Positions 24,130-32,885 of a DNA stretch of 39,345 nucleotides are shown here, piece after piece; the first letter of the stretch is position 1, and each line of letters starts with the position of its first letter. Origin of the DNA: Ileibacterium valens. GTDB lineage: Bacteria > Bacillota_I > Bacilli_A > Erysipelotrichales > Erysipelotrichaceae. The notes beneath the pieces were generated by a model. That model worked only from the letters and a program-made list of their open reading frames with translations. It did not search any database and was not told where the DNA came from. The translations under genes and the position numbers were made by a program. Location: positions 1 through 39,345 of the forward strand of contig NZ_MPJW01000090.1 of the NCBI RefSeq assembly GCF_001945525.1, in the 5' to 3' direction.

Positions 24130-25443
24130 ATGACAAAGAATATCAAACGATGGTTTGTGAAGACTTCGCCGGCGAGGCTTCTCGTCGTCGGTTTTGGACT
24201 GGTGATGTTAATTGGCGGCTTTCTGCTCTGGCTGCCGATCAGTCGAAATCCGGGAACTGAAGTCAGTTTTTTTGACAGTCTCTTTGAGGCGGTCAGTGCG
24301 GTTTGTGTGACTGGTTTGACTGTGGTGCCTGTTGGTCAGACCTATAACTTTTTCGGGCGTCTGGTTCTGGCTGTCTTAATCCAGATCGGAGGTATGGGAA
24401 TTGTCCTGCTGGGAATTGGACTGATTCTTCTGGCTGGAGGTAAGCTGGGATTTAAAACCCGTTCTTTATTTATTCAGGCTCAGAATCTGATGGGGTATTC
24501 TGAGATTCTGAAGATGGCTCGTAAAATTTTATGGGTGATGTTTGGAATTGAACTTGCGGGCGCTCTTCTATGCTGGCCGATCTTCATGGAGAACTATGAT
24601 CCATGGTCGGCGCTGGGATTTGCCTGCTTCCATTCAATCTCCGCGTTTAATAATGCCGGATTTGATATTCTGGGTGGCTATGATTCATTAACAATGTATG
24701 CCGATAATATTCCCATGGTGACGGTGACTTCGTTTCTGGTGATTTCAGGCGGCTTTGGGTTTATTGCCCTGATTGACCTGTTTAAGCAGAAGTTTCATTG
24801 GCGGTCTTTACTTTTAAATACCAAGATTGTCATTGTGATGACTCTAAGCCTGCTGATTGGCGGAACGATCATATTTAAACTGACAACGGATCAGACATGG
24901 CTTGAAGCCTGGTTTCAATCCGTTATTGCAAGAACCGCAGGCTTTGCGACCTATCCGTTAGCGAATTTCTCTCATTCAGCCATTCTGATCTTTACCATAT
25001 TAATGTTTATCGGAGCCAGCCCAAACTCAACCGGCGGCGGAGTAAAAACGACAACTGTTTTTGTTGCAGCGGTAAAGGCTTTTTCAAGTTCAGCTGAGCA
25101 TGATGAAGACAGCGTGTTTTATCGCCGAATCCCTGATCTGGTCTTTTCAAAAGCGTTTGTCGTTTTGTTTTTTGGAATGTTCGTTGTTCTTTGCGGCTCG
25201 TTTCTGGTGATGATTGGAAATCCGCAGGCAGATATGGATCAGGTTCTTGTAGAAGTGACAAGTGCTTTTGCCACGGTTGGATCATCCATGGGGCTGACTC
25301 CGGATTTGAGCTTTTTCAGCAAGGCGGTCATCATGATCTGCATGTTTATCGGACGCCTTGGTCCGGTTACGATTGCCAACCTGTTGGTTACCGGTTCAGA
25401 AAAGGCTGCCCGGTATACCGAAGAAAATGTTCTGATTGGTTAA
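24130..25443 (+). CDS. ktrB: Potassium uptake protein, KtrB/TrkH family
   Basis: This 437-residue membrane protein is the ion-conducting subunit of a Ktr potassium system. Four pore repeats are visible, each with a filter-like loop: SAVCVTGLTVV (about 56-66), ISAFNNAGFDIL, RTAGFATYPL, and TSAFATVGSSMG near the C-terminus. A final helix with MICMFIGRLGPVTIANLL is typical. Length (about 440) fits KtrB better than the longer TrkH. ATG 24130 is spaced 8 nt from AAGG; ATG 24124 is too close and the long frame from 23962 is not supported. KtrA is encoded 220 bp downstream on the same strand. Confidence 0.93.
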   Translation: MTKNIKRWFVKTSPARLLVVGFGLVMLIGGFLLWLPISRNPGTEVSFFDSLFEAVSAVCVTGLTVVPVGQTYNFFGRLVLAVLIQIGGMGIVLLGIGLILLAGGKLGFKTRSLFIQAQNLMGYSEILKMARKILWVMFGIELAGALLCWPIFMENYDPWSALGFACFHSISAFNNAGFDILGGYDSLTMYADNIPMVTVTSFLVISGGFGFIALIDLFKQKFHWRSLLLNTKIVIVMTLSLLIGGTIIFKLTTDQTWLEAWFQSVIARTAGFATYPLANFSHSAILIFTILMFIGASPNSTGGGVKTTTVFVAAVKAFSSSAEHDEDSVFYRRIPDLVFSKAFVVLFFGMFVVLCGSFLVMIGNPQADMDQVLVEVTSAFATVGSSMGLTPDLSFFSKAVIMICMFIGRLGPVTIANLLVTGSEKAARYTEENVLIG

Positions 25444-25482
25444 TCAGTTTCGCATCGAAGAAGATGAAAACATTGCTTTGAA

Positions 25483-25501
25483 ATCCATGAATGGCATGGA
25501 T
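25483..25501 (+). other. Small hairpin between ktrB and ktrA
   Basis: ATCCATG (25483-25489) and CATGGAT (25495-25501) form a 7-bp stem with a 5-nt loop, 40 bp after the ktrB stop. The 220-bp spacer otherwise shows no gene. It lacks a proper T-run directly after it, so attenuation between the two genes is only a possibility. Confidence 0.3.
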
Positions 25502-25663
25502 CAGATATCGATTACTTTTTTCTGATTAGAAGCAGAGGATAATAAATTCTGGATATGGGCTTAATCTGCAATGGCTTAAAATGTTTTTGAAATCTGTCGA
25601 AGATGAAGGTATTCCAGAAATTCGTTTTTAAATCACGTTCTCAAGTAATACGAGGGAGGAACT

Positions 25664-26344
25664 ATGAGATATAAATTTTCCAGACAGCAGGCTGCCTATG
25701 CCGTCATCGGACTTGGACGATTTGGAACAGCCGTTGCCGAAACTCTGGTTGATAATGGCCAGGAAGTCATACTTGTCGATAAGGACCCGGACCGAGTCCG
25801 CGATCTGCGTTATCTGAGCGATTATGCTTACGTCATTAATCATATGGATCAGAAAGCTCTTGAAGAAATTGGAGTAGGCGATGTCCAGGTAGCCATCGTA
25901 TGCATTGGATCAGCGATGGACGTCAACATTCTGACCACGCTCTATTGCATCAATCTGAAAGTCCCAAGAGTCATTGCCAAAGCCAATTCTTTGGATCAGG
26001 GGCAGATTCTTTCCAAGATCGGCGCTGAAGTGGTCTATCCTGAGCGGGAAATGGGCAAACGTCTGGCCAACCAGCTTCTGAATAAGCGAGTGATGGATTA
26101 CTTCTCTGTTTCTGGAAATATTGATGTGGCTCAGGTAGAAGTACCGGATGAATTTGCTGGCAAGAAACTGGATTCGCTGAATCTGCGTCAGAACTGGGGG
26201 ATCAGCATTATTGCCATTCAACGCGGAAAGAATTCAATTGAAGATGTTCAACCGGAATTTGTTTTTGAAAAGGGAGATACGATAATCATTATTGGAAGCA
26301 ATGATAATATTCACCGGTTTGAAACTGAATTTGACGATGAATAA
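25664..26344 (+). CDS. ktrA: Potassium uptake regulatory subunit KtrA (RCK domains)
   Basis: This 226-residue cytosolic protein gates KtrB. The N-terminal RCK_N Rossmann domain begins YAVIGLGRFGTAVAETL (about 12-28), with the acidic strand end VILVDKDPDRV that contacts the nucleotide ribose. AIVCIGSAMDVNILTTL follows. The C-terminal RCK_C domain (about 138-226) includes AGKKLDSLNLRQNWG and GDTIIIIGSNDNIHRFE; in known KtrA proteins this part binds c-di-AMP. GGGAGGAACT precedes the ATG. It is followed immediately by a terminator. Confidence 0.93.
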   Translation: MRYKFSRQQAAYAVIGLGRFGTAVAETLVDNGQEVILVDKDPDRVRDLRYLSDYAYVINHMDQKALEEIGVGDVQVAIVCIGSAMDVNILTTLYCINLKVPRVIAKANSLDQGQILSKIGAEVVYPEREMGKRLANQLLNKRVMDYFSVSGNIDVAQVEVPDEFAGKKLDSLNLRQNWGISIIAIQRGKNSIEDVQPEFVFEKGDTIIIIGSNDNIHRFETEFDDE

Positions 26345-26367
26345 TCCTGCTCTGGCAGGATTTTTTT
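26343..26367 (+). terminator. Rho-independent terminator after ktrA
   Basis: AATCCTGC/GCAGGATT (26343-26350 with 26355-26362) with a TCTG loop and seven T's, starting inside the ktrA stop codon region. Confidence 0.9.
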
Positions 26368-26414
26368 GCGTGAATAGCCTGTGATAAAATGACAGAAAAA
26401 GGGGGAAACCGGGT

Positions 26415-27320
26415 ATGGATAAAAAGATTGTCCTGGTTACAGGAATGTCCGGTGCAGGAAAAACATCGGCGATGAATGCTCTGGAAGATCTGGGGTATTA
26501 CTGCATTGACAGCTTTCCAAGTGAACTCTTGGGTGAAATGGAAAGCCTGATGGAACAAGGGGATCCAAAATACGACCGGCTGGCTTTTGCGGTCAGCGCG
26601 TTGGAATACCTGAAGTTTATGAATTTTTTCGATGCGCTCAATCGACCAGTTCAGGTGATCTTTGTCGATGCGGAAGATGATGAACTGCTGCTGCGCTATC
26701 GATTTACAAGAAGACAGCATCCCTTAATCACTATGAATATGGCTACAACACTCGAAGAAGCTATAGAACTTGAACGTGATTATTTTGATCATCTGCAGCA
26801 GAATATGAAAAACACGATTCATATTGATACGACAAAAATCACCCCGCAGGCTTTGAATAACCAGGTCAGAAGATATTTTACAAACGAAACCAACGACCAG
26901 TTTGGAGTCACTTTTCAATCTTTTGGATTTAAGAATGGGATTCCGATGGATGCGGATGTGGTCGTTGACGTACGTTTTCTTCCAAATCCGTTTTATGAAG
27001 CGGCTTTAAGAAATAAAACCGGAAATCAGAAAGAAGTCTACGATTATGTGATGGGTAAGGAAGAAACTCAGGAATTCATTCGAAGATTAAAGGAATATAT
27101 CGATTTCGTCCTGGACTCCTACCGAACTCAGCAAAAAAATCATACAATCATTGCCATTGGCTGTACTGGCGGACAGCATCGTTCTGTCTCCATCGCCAAC
27201 TGGCTGTATGAAACCTATAAAGATAAGTACCGGTGCTGGAGAAGTCACCGCGATATTCAGGAAGAGGCTGCTGATGATGAAAGTCAGGATGAGACTTCCA
27301 ATAGAGGAGGCTTCAGATGA
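26415..27320 (+). CDS. rapZ: RNase adapter RapZ / nucleotide-binding protein YvcJ
   Basis: This 301-residue P-loop protein opens with Walker A GMSGAGKTSAMNALEDLG (GMSGAGKT at 10-17). A Walker B-like FVDAEDDELLLRYRFTRRQHP follows. The C-terminal domain has DVRFLPNPFYEAALR, the segment YIDFVLDSY and IAIGCTGGQHRSVSIAN, the set that defines the family. In E. coli RapZ delivers a small RNA to RNase E; the Firmicute YvcJ role is less clear. GGGGGAAACC precedes the ATG. It overlaps yvcK by 4 bp and heads the conserved rapZ-yvcK-whiA cluster. Confidence 0.95.
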   Translation: MDKKIVLVTGMSGAGKTSAMNALEDLGYYCIDSFPSELLGEMESLMEQGDPKYDRLAFAVSALEYLKFMNFFDALNRPVQVIFVDAEDDELLLRYRFTRRQHPLITMNMATTLEEAIELERDYFDHLQQNMKNTIHIDTTKITPQALNNQVRRYFTNETNDQFGVTFQSFGFKNGIPMDADVVVDVRFLPNPFYEAALRNKTGNQKEVYDYVMGKEETQEFIRRLKEYIDFVLDSYRTQQKNHTIIAIGCTGGQHRSVSIANWLYETYKDKYRCWRSHRDIQEEAADDESQDETSNRGGFR

Positions 27321-28321
27321 AAAACGTCGTTCTGATCGGAGGCGGTACCGGATTATCAGCGATGATGCAGGGTCTTAAGGAACTTGATGATATTAACCTG
27401 ACGGCCATTATCTCTGTAGCCGATGATGGTGGAAGTACCGGCCGTCTTCGGGATAACTATGATATGCCTGCCATGGGTGATATTCGTCACGTCCTTTGCG
27501 CTATGGCAGCCGATCGTGATGATTCGATTTTTCCGGCTTTGATGAATTATCGGTTCTCGGGAGATGAAGATGTAGGCGGTCATCAGCTTGGCAATCTGAT
27601 CTTCACAGCGCTGACGGATATTACCGGTTCATTTATGGGAGCCGTTCAGGCAATTGGAAAAGTTCTGAAAGTTCGTGGAGAAATTCTGCCGGTTTCATTG
27701 GACAATGCCATTCTGTATGCGCTGATGGCTGATGGAACTCTTGTACGTGGCGAAAAGAATATTCCATCATTGAATAACTCCATTGAAAAGGTCTTCTATC
27801 AGCAGAAGGTTCAACCGTATTCCAAAGCGGTGAAAGCCATTGAAGAAGCTGATCTGATCATTTATGGTATTGGCTCATTATATACGTCGATTATCCCTAA
27901 TCTGATCGTCGATGGAATCTCGCAGGCGATTTATAACAATCTGTGTCCAAAAGTCTACTTCTGCAATGCGATGAGTCAGCCTGGAGAAACCGATGGATTT
28001 TCCATGGAAGATCATGTAAGCGCCCTTGAAAAACACCTGTATAAAAATGCAGTGGATTGCTGCATTTTAAACAGCCGCCCAATTCCTGAAGAAACTCTTC
28101 AGCTGTATGAAAAATCGGCGGGTTATCCAATCAATGCCTTATCCGAAACCCATACCTATCAGGTCTGGAAACGCCCATTGATTCTAATCGATGAAAAAGG
28201 AAAAATCAGGCACGATCCAATGGCTGTTGCCGATGTTGTCGAAGAGCTCGTAAAACAGCTTTCCGATTCAGTAAAGCCTGTCATAAAGACTGACCTGCAA
28301 GCTTCAGAAATATCGCAATAG
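27317..28321 (+). CDS. yvcK: YvcK family gluconeogenesis/cell-shape factor (CofD-like)
   Basis: This 334-residue protein belongs to the CofD/YvcK family. It starts VVLIGGGTGLSAMMQGLK, then VADDGGSTGRLRDNYDMPA and GDIRHVLCAM, which form the nucleotide-sugar binding pocket. SGDEDVGGHQLGNLI and YGIGSLYTSIIPNL follow. In Bacillus it is needed on gluconeogenic carbon sources and for cell-wall synthesis, and it binds UDP-sugars. The ATGA overlap with rapZ and a GAGGAGG-like site show tight coupling. Length is usual (about 320-335). Confidence 0.95.
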   Translation: MKNVVLIGGGTGLSAMMQGLKELDDINLTAIISVADDGGSTGRLRDNYDMPAMGDIRHVLCAMAADRDDSIFPALMNYRFSGDEDVGGHQLGNLIFTALTDITGSFMGAVQAIGKVLKVRGEILPVSLDNAILYALMADGTLVRGEKNIPSLNNSIEKVFYQQKVQPYSKAVKAIEEADLIIYGIGSLYTSIIPNLIVDGISQAIYNNLCPKVYFCNAMSQPGETDGFSMEDHVSALEKHLYKNAVDCCILNSRPIPEETLQLYEKSAGYPINALSETHTYQVWKRPLILIDEKGKIRHDPMAVADVVEELVKQLSDSVKPVIKTDLQASEISQ

Positions 28322-28417
28322 AAAATTCGGAAAAATTCTGTGACCTCAATCCGAGCAGTCAAAGATGATCCGCAAAGTCAATGATCAGATTATATAATTC
28401 AAAGAAAAATAGTGACA

Positions 28418-28452
28418 AAAAACTGAATGATCAAAAAGATCATTCAGTTTTT
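28418..28452. terminator. Hairpin terminator between yvcK and whiA
   Basis: A 15-bp perfect stem AAAAACTGAATGATC/GATCATTCAGTTTTT (28418-28432 with 28438-28452) has an A5 loop, about 100 bp after yvcK and 45 bp before whiA. The T's are part of the stem, so it may act as a partial terminator. It implies that whiA is also made from its own promoter, which I could not place. Confidence 0.7.
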
Positions 28453-28497
28453 AAAGATTAGAAATAAGTTGAAACAGCAGAAATAAAGGAGGCCGCT

Positions 28498-29499
28498 ATG
28501 TCGTTTTCAAGTGAAATAAAAAAAGAAATAACCCTGGTAGAACTTGATCCGGCACAGGCCAGAGCACAGCTTTGTGCGATCCTGCTCGATCGGGCAAGTC
28601 TGAATATGAATCAACGCGGCTGGTATCTTTCCTTTCAGACTGAAAATGCAGCGATTGCTAAACATGTATTTTCATTGTTTAAGGTAACTTATGCAATTGA
28701 ACCCAAATTATCCGTAATACGGAAGATGAATCTGAAAAAAAACAATATTTACCAGATTCAGGTTCATGACTCGGCTACTCATATTCTCGAAGATCTGACG
28801 ATCATGCGGGAAAGCGGTTTATCTCCTGTGCCATCCTATCGTCTGATTCGGTCTGAGAAAAATGCGCGAGCTTTTTTACAGGGGATCTTTCTGGCTTCGG
28901 GTTCGATTAATAATCCAAAAACTCCAAATTATCATTTGGAAATGTCCTGCTCTTCACTGGAACTGGCGGCCTGTATCGAAAAGCTGATGAATCGATTTTA
29001 CTTTCCGGCAAAACGAATCGGGCGAAAGAATTTACAGGTCGTTTATATGAAAACCGGGGATAAGATCGCTGATTTTTTAAGACTTTTAGGAACAAGCAAT
29101 GCTCTGTTTGAATTTGAAGATACCCGGATTCAGCGGGACTTCTATAATCAGATCACTCGTCTGGATAATTGTGAAGTGGCCAATGAGATGAAATCCATCA
29201 AGGCTGGTCAGGAACAGCTGATCTGGATTGATACGATCGAAAGTGAACAGAAAACGGGAATGCTTTCTGAAAAAGTCAGGCGGGTCATGGAAATTCGCAA
29301 GAAATACCCAGAGGCATCAGTCAATGAACTTTGCGAACGAATTCAGGCAGAATATGGCGAAAATATTACCAAATCAGGAATGAAGCATAGAATTTCGAAA
29401 ATACGGGAACTTGCAAACCTTTTAATCAGGGAAAAGGAGCAAAGTATTCTTCGAAAGCAGAAAAAAGAAGCTGTAGAAGGGAGTGCTGGCTCTGAATAG
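28498..29499 (+). CDS. whiA: DNA-binding protein WhiA
   Basis: This 333-residue protein has the WhiA layout. The N-terminal domain begins SFSSEIKKEITLVEL. A LAGLIDADG-like central region follows, with RAFLQGIFLASGSINNPKT and YHLEMSCSS. The C-terminal helix-turn-helix includes KVRRVMEIRKKYPEASVNEL and GMKHRISKIRELA. WhiA controls sporulation in actinomycetes and cell division or chromosome segregation in Firmicutes. AAAGGAGG lies before the ATG. The C-terminus (about 20 residues, rich in Lys and Glu) is longer than average. Confidence 0.95.
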   Translation: MSFSSEIKKEITLVELDPAQARAQLCAILLDRASLNMNQRGWYLSFQTENAAIAKHVFSLFKVTYAIEPKLSVIRKMNLKKNNIYQIQVHDSATHILEDLTIMRESGLSPVPSYRLIRSEKNARAFLQGIFLASGSINNPKTPNYHLEMSCSSLELAACIEKLMNRFYFPAKRIGRKNLQVVYMKTGDKIADFLRLLGTSNALFEFEDTRIQRDFYNQITRLDNCEVANEMKSIKAGQEQLIWIDTIESEQKTGMLSEKVRRVMEIRKKYPEASVNELCERIQAEYGENITKSGMKHRISKIRELANLLIREKEQSILRKQKKEAVEGSAGSE

Positions 29500-29617
29500 A
29501 CAAAATGATTATGATCAACACTCTTTGATGATCATGAAAGATCAGATTACCCAATTCCTTTTTCATAAAAAAGGAATTAAAGGGGATAAAAATAAAGAGG
29601 ATAAAAGAGATTGTTCG

Positions 29618-30157
29618 GTGTCTAAAAAACTCTGTGTGGCGGCCGCGGTTTCTTCTTTACTGTTTGCGGGCTGTTTTCAGCCTCCTAAACTTGCCAAGCA
29701 GACATTTACACTCGAACTTGGAGCTGATGTCTATGCCAATCCGGATGTTTATCTTGAAAACGCTGATGAAGTCAATTCAAAAAAACTCTCGATCGAAGTA
29801 GAAACTCCAGGGATTGCCAAGCTCGATAATCGATTTGTGAGTACTGGCAGTGAGTATCTGGCGGTTGGGGAATATGACTTTGTTTTAGTCAATGGATCGA
29901 AGCGAACACCTTTTGCGGTCAAGATCAAAGATACGAAACCGCCGACGATTACCAATGACGTCACTGAACTTTCAGTAGGGTATGGACAGATCATCGACTG
30001 GGCATCTGTGTTTGATGCGAAAGATCTTTCTGAAGTTTATTATGAGGCTCCTTTGGATGCATCTCTTGTCGTGGGAGAGCAGGATATAACCGTTCGAATT
30101 ACTGATCGCTTTGGCAATGGAGTGGACCGGGTGGTTCATTTAATGGTGGGTGTATGA
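29618..30157 (+). CDS. Lipoprotein with bacterial Ig-like domain
   Basis: The 179-residue product starts at GTG 29618 with a compact lipoprotein signal peptide (SKKLCVAAAVSSLLFAGC; lipidated Cys19). About 80 residues of mature protein follow, then an Ig/HYR-like module opening with DTKPPTITNDVTELSVGYGQ and ending ITDRFGNGVDRVVHLMV. The same frame is open upstream to a GTG at 29483 inside the end of whiA, with a GAAGGGA site; that version would put 45 charged residues before the signal peptide and is less likely, but no strong ribosome binding site favours 29618 either. It overlaps the NusG_II gene by 4 bp. Function unknown; probably an extracytoplasmic partner of the next two proteins. Confidence 0.65.
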   Translation: MSKKLCVAAAVSSLLFAGCFQPPKLAKQTFTLELGADVYANPDVYLENADEVNSKKLSIEVETPGIAKLDNRFVSTGSEYLAVGEYDFVLVNGSKRTPFAVKIKDTKPPTITNDVTELSVGYGQIIDWASVFDAKDLSEVYYEAPLDASLVVGEQDITVRITDRFGNGVDRVVHLMVGV

Positions 30158-30513
30158 AAAAAGCAGATGGGATTTTAATAATCTGCCTGATGATCTTTTC
30201 TGTGCTTTCTTTGATTCCTCTTTTCAATGGTTCGATTATGCCTTCAACAGCCGTCGTAAAGATCCGAAATGAAGAAATCATGCGAATCGATCTGAGTCAG
30301 GATGGAGATTATGATGTGGATGGAACCCTGGGAAATGTACATATTTCTGTTAAGGATGGATCCGTTGCGGTTACTCAGGAAAATTCACCGAATCATTATT
30401 GCTCAATGCAGGGATATGTAGATTCAGTCAATACTCCAATTGTCTGCCTTCCAAATGATACGGTTATAACCATTGAAGGAGCAGATGAAGAGGAGGATAC
30501 AGTCATTTCATGA
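30154..30513 (+). CDS. NusG domain II-containing membrane-anchored protein (DUF1312)
   Basis: This 119-residue protein has an N-terminal membrane anchor (about 5-24, GILIICLMIFSVLSLIPLF). A beta-rich NusG_II domain follows, with VVKIRNEEIMRIDLSQDG, GNVHISVKDGSVAV and CSMQGYV, ending in IVCLPNDTVITIEG. Such proteins typically neighbour Gx-transporter and flavin/quinone-related genes in Firmicutes; their function is unknown. Both ends overlap neighbours by 4 bp (ATGA), so lipoprotein, NusG_II protein and Gx protein form one translational unit. Confidence 0.82.
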   Translation: MKKADGILIICLMIFSVLSLIPLFNGSIMPSTAVVKIRNEEIMRIDLSQDGDYDVDGTLGNVHISVKDGSVAVTQENSPNHYCSMQGYVDSVNTPIVCLPNDTVITIEGADEEEDTVIS

Positions 30514-31031
30514 GGCGTTCACCAATTCAAAAAATGGTACGGCTGGCCATGCTGACTGCTGCTGGCATTTTGCTGCAGCTGATTGAAAGTTTCTTCCCGG
30601 TGGTTATGATCGTTCCTGGATACAAACTTGGTCTTGCAAATATTGTCGGGTTATATGCTTTATACGCGTTTGGACTTCGTGAGATGGTTATTGTCACTTT
30701 GCTTCGAATTGTTCTGGCAGCTCTTGGACAGGGAACTCTGTTTTCCGTTGCGTTCATGCTTTCCATGGCTGGGGGAACTCTGGCCATATGCGCAATGGCT
30801 GCAGCGTATAAAAGCAAGATTTTTTCGATTTATGGCGTGAGTGTAGCGGGAGCTGCTGCGCATTCGATCGGGCAGGTTGCTGCTATCACCATTCTTTATC
30901 AGCAGTACTTTATGCAGTTGTATTTACCGATTCTGGTGGCCTTATCGATTGTTTCCGGTTTATGCATTGGATTGCTCACCCATTCGCTCTTAAAACGAAT
31001 GCCGATGGATAAGCGGCAGGCAGCTGTTTGA
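30510..31031 (+). CDS. Gx transporter family protein (HepS component I-like)
   Basis: This 173-residue membrane protein has about five helices. It matches the Gx transporter family, often annotated as heptaprenyl diphosphate synthase component I: MVRLAMLTAAGILLQLIES, PGYKLGLANIVGLYAL, LRIVLAALGQGTLF and MSMAGG-like LSMAGGTLAICAMA. The fold resembles ECF-type S components (small-molecule membrane carriers), so a role in uptake of an isoprenoid, flavin or vitamin-like compound is plausible but unproven. It ends the three-gene operon; a terminator follows. Confidence 0.85.
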   Translation: MRRSPIQKMVRLAMLTAAGILLQLIESFFPVVMIVPGYKLGLANIVGLYALYAFGLREMVIVTLLRIVLAALGQGTLFSVAFMLSMAGGTLAICAMAAAYKSKIFSIYGVSVAGAAAHSIGQVAAITILYQQYFMQLYLPILVALSIVSGLCIGLLTHSLLKRMPMDKRQAAV

Positions 31032-31103
31032 TCTGCTCCTTCAAGAATCGAATTACTATGAGTAAAAATTGTCAATAATCTATCAGAAATGTATGAAATC
31101 TGA

Positions 31104-31133
31104 CTAACGCTATCCCGTTGGATAGCGTTTTTC
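31104..31133 (+). terminator. Rho-independent terminator after the Gx operon
   Basis: AACGCTATCC/GGATAGCGTT (31106-31115 with 31120-31129) forms a 10-bp stem with a CGTT loop and a T tail, about 75 bp after the Gx gene stop. Confidence 0.9.
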
Positions 31134-31282
31134 TCTGCATTTTTTTTGAAATCGTTCATAATAATCCTATTCGTTTGTTCGACTGAGAAAATCGATCCGT
31201 ATGATTCTGAATTCTTTTTAATCATTCAGGATTTAATTTGTCATGAGAATTGCGGATTTCGATTTCTTAGAAAGGGTTATTC

Positions 31283-31939
31283 ATGCTTCGTATTGGACTG
31301 GATATTGGATCGACGACGATCAAATGCATTGTTCTTGATGAACAGGATAAAGTGCTTCATTCGAGTTATGATCGTCATCATTCACAGATTATTGCTAAAA
31401 GCAAAGAGGTCATTGAATCATTATCAAAGATGTATTCTGATCCACTTTATATTTCTGTTTCCGGATCAGCGGGGATGGGACTGGCGCAAAAGCTTGACCT
31501 GGATTTTTCACAGGAAGTCTATGCCACCAGAAAAGCCATCCAGCATTTGCTTCCAGAAAGTGATGTGGTAATTGAACTTGGTGGTGAAGATGCCAAGATT
31601 CTTTTCTTTAATGGAGGAATGGACTTCTGCATGAACGGCAGCTGTGCAGGAGGAACTGGATCCTTCATCGATCAGATGGCTTCTTTACTGCAGGTATCTT
31701 CAAAGCAGCTGAATGAACTGGCTAAAAAGGCGCAGCGCTTATATCCAATAGCCAGCCGCTGCGGAGTCTTTGCAAAAAGCGATATCCAGCCTTTGCTCAA
31801 CCAGGGTGCACGAAAAGAAGATATCGCGGCTTCCATCTTTCGATCGGTCGTTTCTCAGACCATTGCAGGGTTAGCTCATGGAAGATCGGTTGAAGGAAAT
31901 GTCGTTTATTTAGGCGGACCTCTGACCTTTTTTTTCTGA
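31283..31939 (+). pseudogene. 2-hydroxyacyl-CoA dehydratase activase, fragment 1 (first ATPase domain)
   Basis: This is the first BadF/BcrA-type ASKHA ATPase domain of a very large activase-related protein. It starts RIGLDIGSTTIKCIVLDEQ (phosphate loop), with VIELGGEDAKI, the iron-sulfur cysteine loop NGSCAGGTGSF and SRCGVFAKSDIQPLLNQGA. AAAGGG precedes ATG 31283. The frame ends at 31939 right after LGGPLTFFF. Reading through a run of eight T's (31928-31935) with one T fewer restores the family sequence [16 protein letters not shown]. The reading frame is therefore broken by a single extra base. This may be a real mutation, a slippage site or a sequencing error. Activases of this type use ATP to reduce a partner dehydratase. 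Confidence 0.8.
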
Positions 31940-32885
31940 GCTGCGAAAATCATTTGATGAAGCTTTGAATGTCAGAGGAATCAATCCTGATCTTTCTTTG
32001 TATTATGTTGCCTTTGGTGCGGCTGCTCTTGCTAAAGGAAAATCCGTAGTTTTAAAAGATATTTTAGCGAAAATGGATGCAGTTGAGCAGATTTTTGATT
32101 TTGAGAGCCTGCCTCCTTTATTTAAAAACGAACAGGAAAAGAAAGAATTTCATTTAAGACATTCGATAGAGCTTCCAAAATTTTCAGATCTTCTCGATGA
32201 GCGGCCAAAAAACTTATATGTGGGAATCGATGCGGGTTCAACAACGACTAAATGCGCTGCAATTGATGAAATGGGAAGGTTGTGTTTTTCCAGTTATGAT
32301 TTTTCAGGCGGAACTCCCATTGAGCATGTTCGAAAGTTCTTATTAGATGTTCAGGAGCAGTTTCCAGATGCATCGATTGCAGCCAGTGCAGCGACTGGAT
32401 ATGGAGAAGAGCTGATTCAGGCAGCTTTTCGGGTTGATTTTGGAGTGGTTGAAACTATCGCCCATTATTTAGGAGCCCAAACTTATGATTCAGAGGTAGA
32501 TTTCATTATTGATATCGGTGGACAGGATATCAAATGCTTTCACATTCATGAGCAGACTGTTGATCAGATTTATTTAAACGAAGCGTGTTCTTCAGGCTGC
32601 GGCTCATTTCTGTCGGCTTTTGCACAGACTCTCGGTTATGATATGGAGACTTTTTCAAAGAAAGCCCTTGAAAGCAGACACCCCGTTGATCTTGGAAGCC
32701 GCTGTACAGTTTTTATGAATTCAAGAGTCAAGCAGGCTCAGAAAGATGGAGCCTCATTAGAAGACATAGCGGCAGGCCTGGCGATTTCAGTGGTAAAAAA
32801 TGCTTTATATAAAGTGATTCGAATACCAAAGGGGCAAAAACCCGGAGAACACATTCTGGTGCAGGGGGGGGACATTCTTAAATGA
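31935..32885 (+). pseudogene. 2-hydroxyacyl-CoA dehydratase activase, fragment 2 (second ATPase domain)
   Basis: This continues fragment 1 in the +1 frame. After [19 protein letters not shown] comes a second complete ASKHA domain: [47 protein letters not shown], the cysteine loop [11 protein letters not shown] and [13 protein letters not shown]. No ribosome binding site or start codon serves this part alone. The frame stops at 32885 shortly after a run of eight G's (32864-32871). Dropping one G restores [18 protein letters not shown], the expected family continuation. Tandem ATPase domains in one chain are normal for the giant (about 1400-residue) members of this family. Confidence 0.8.

Noticed and set aside
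31146-31571. Plus-strand open frame overlapping the activase start
   Set aside because: Out of frame with the ATPase domain, low-complexity composition and no family features.
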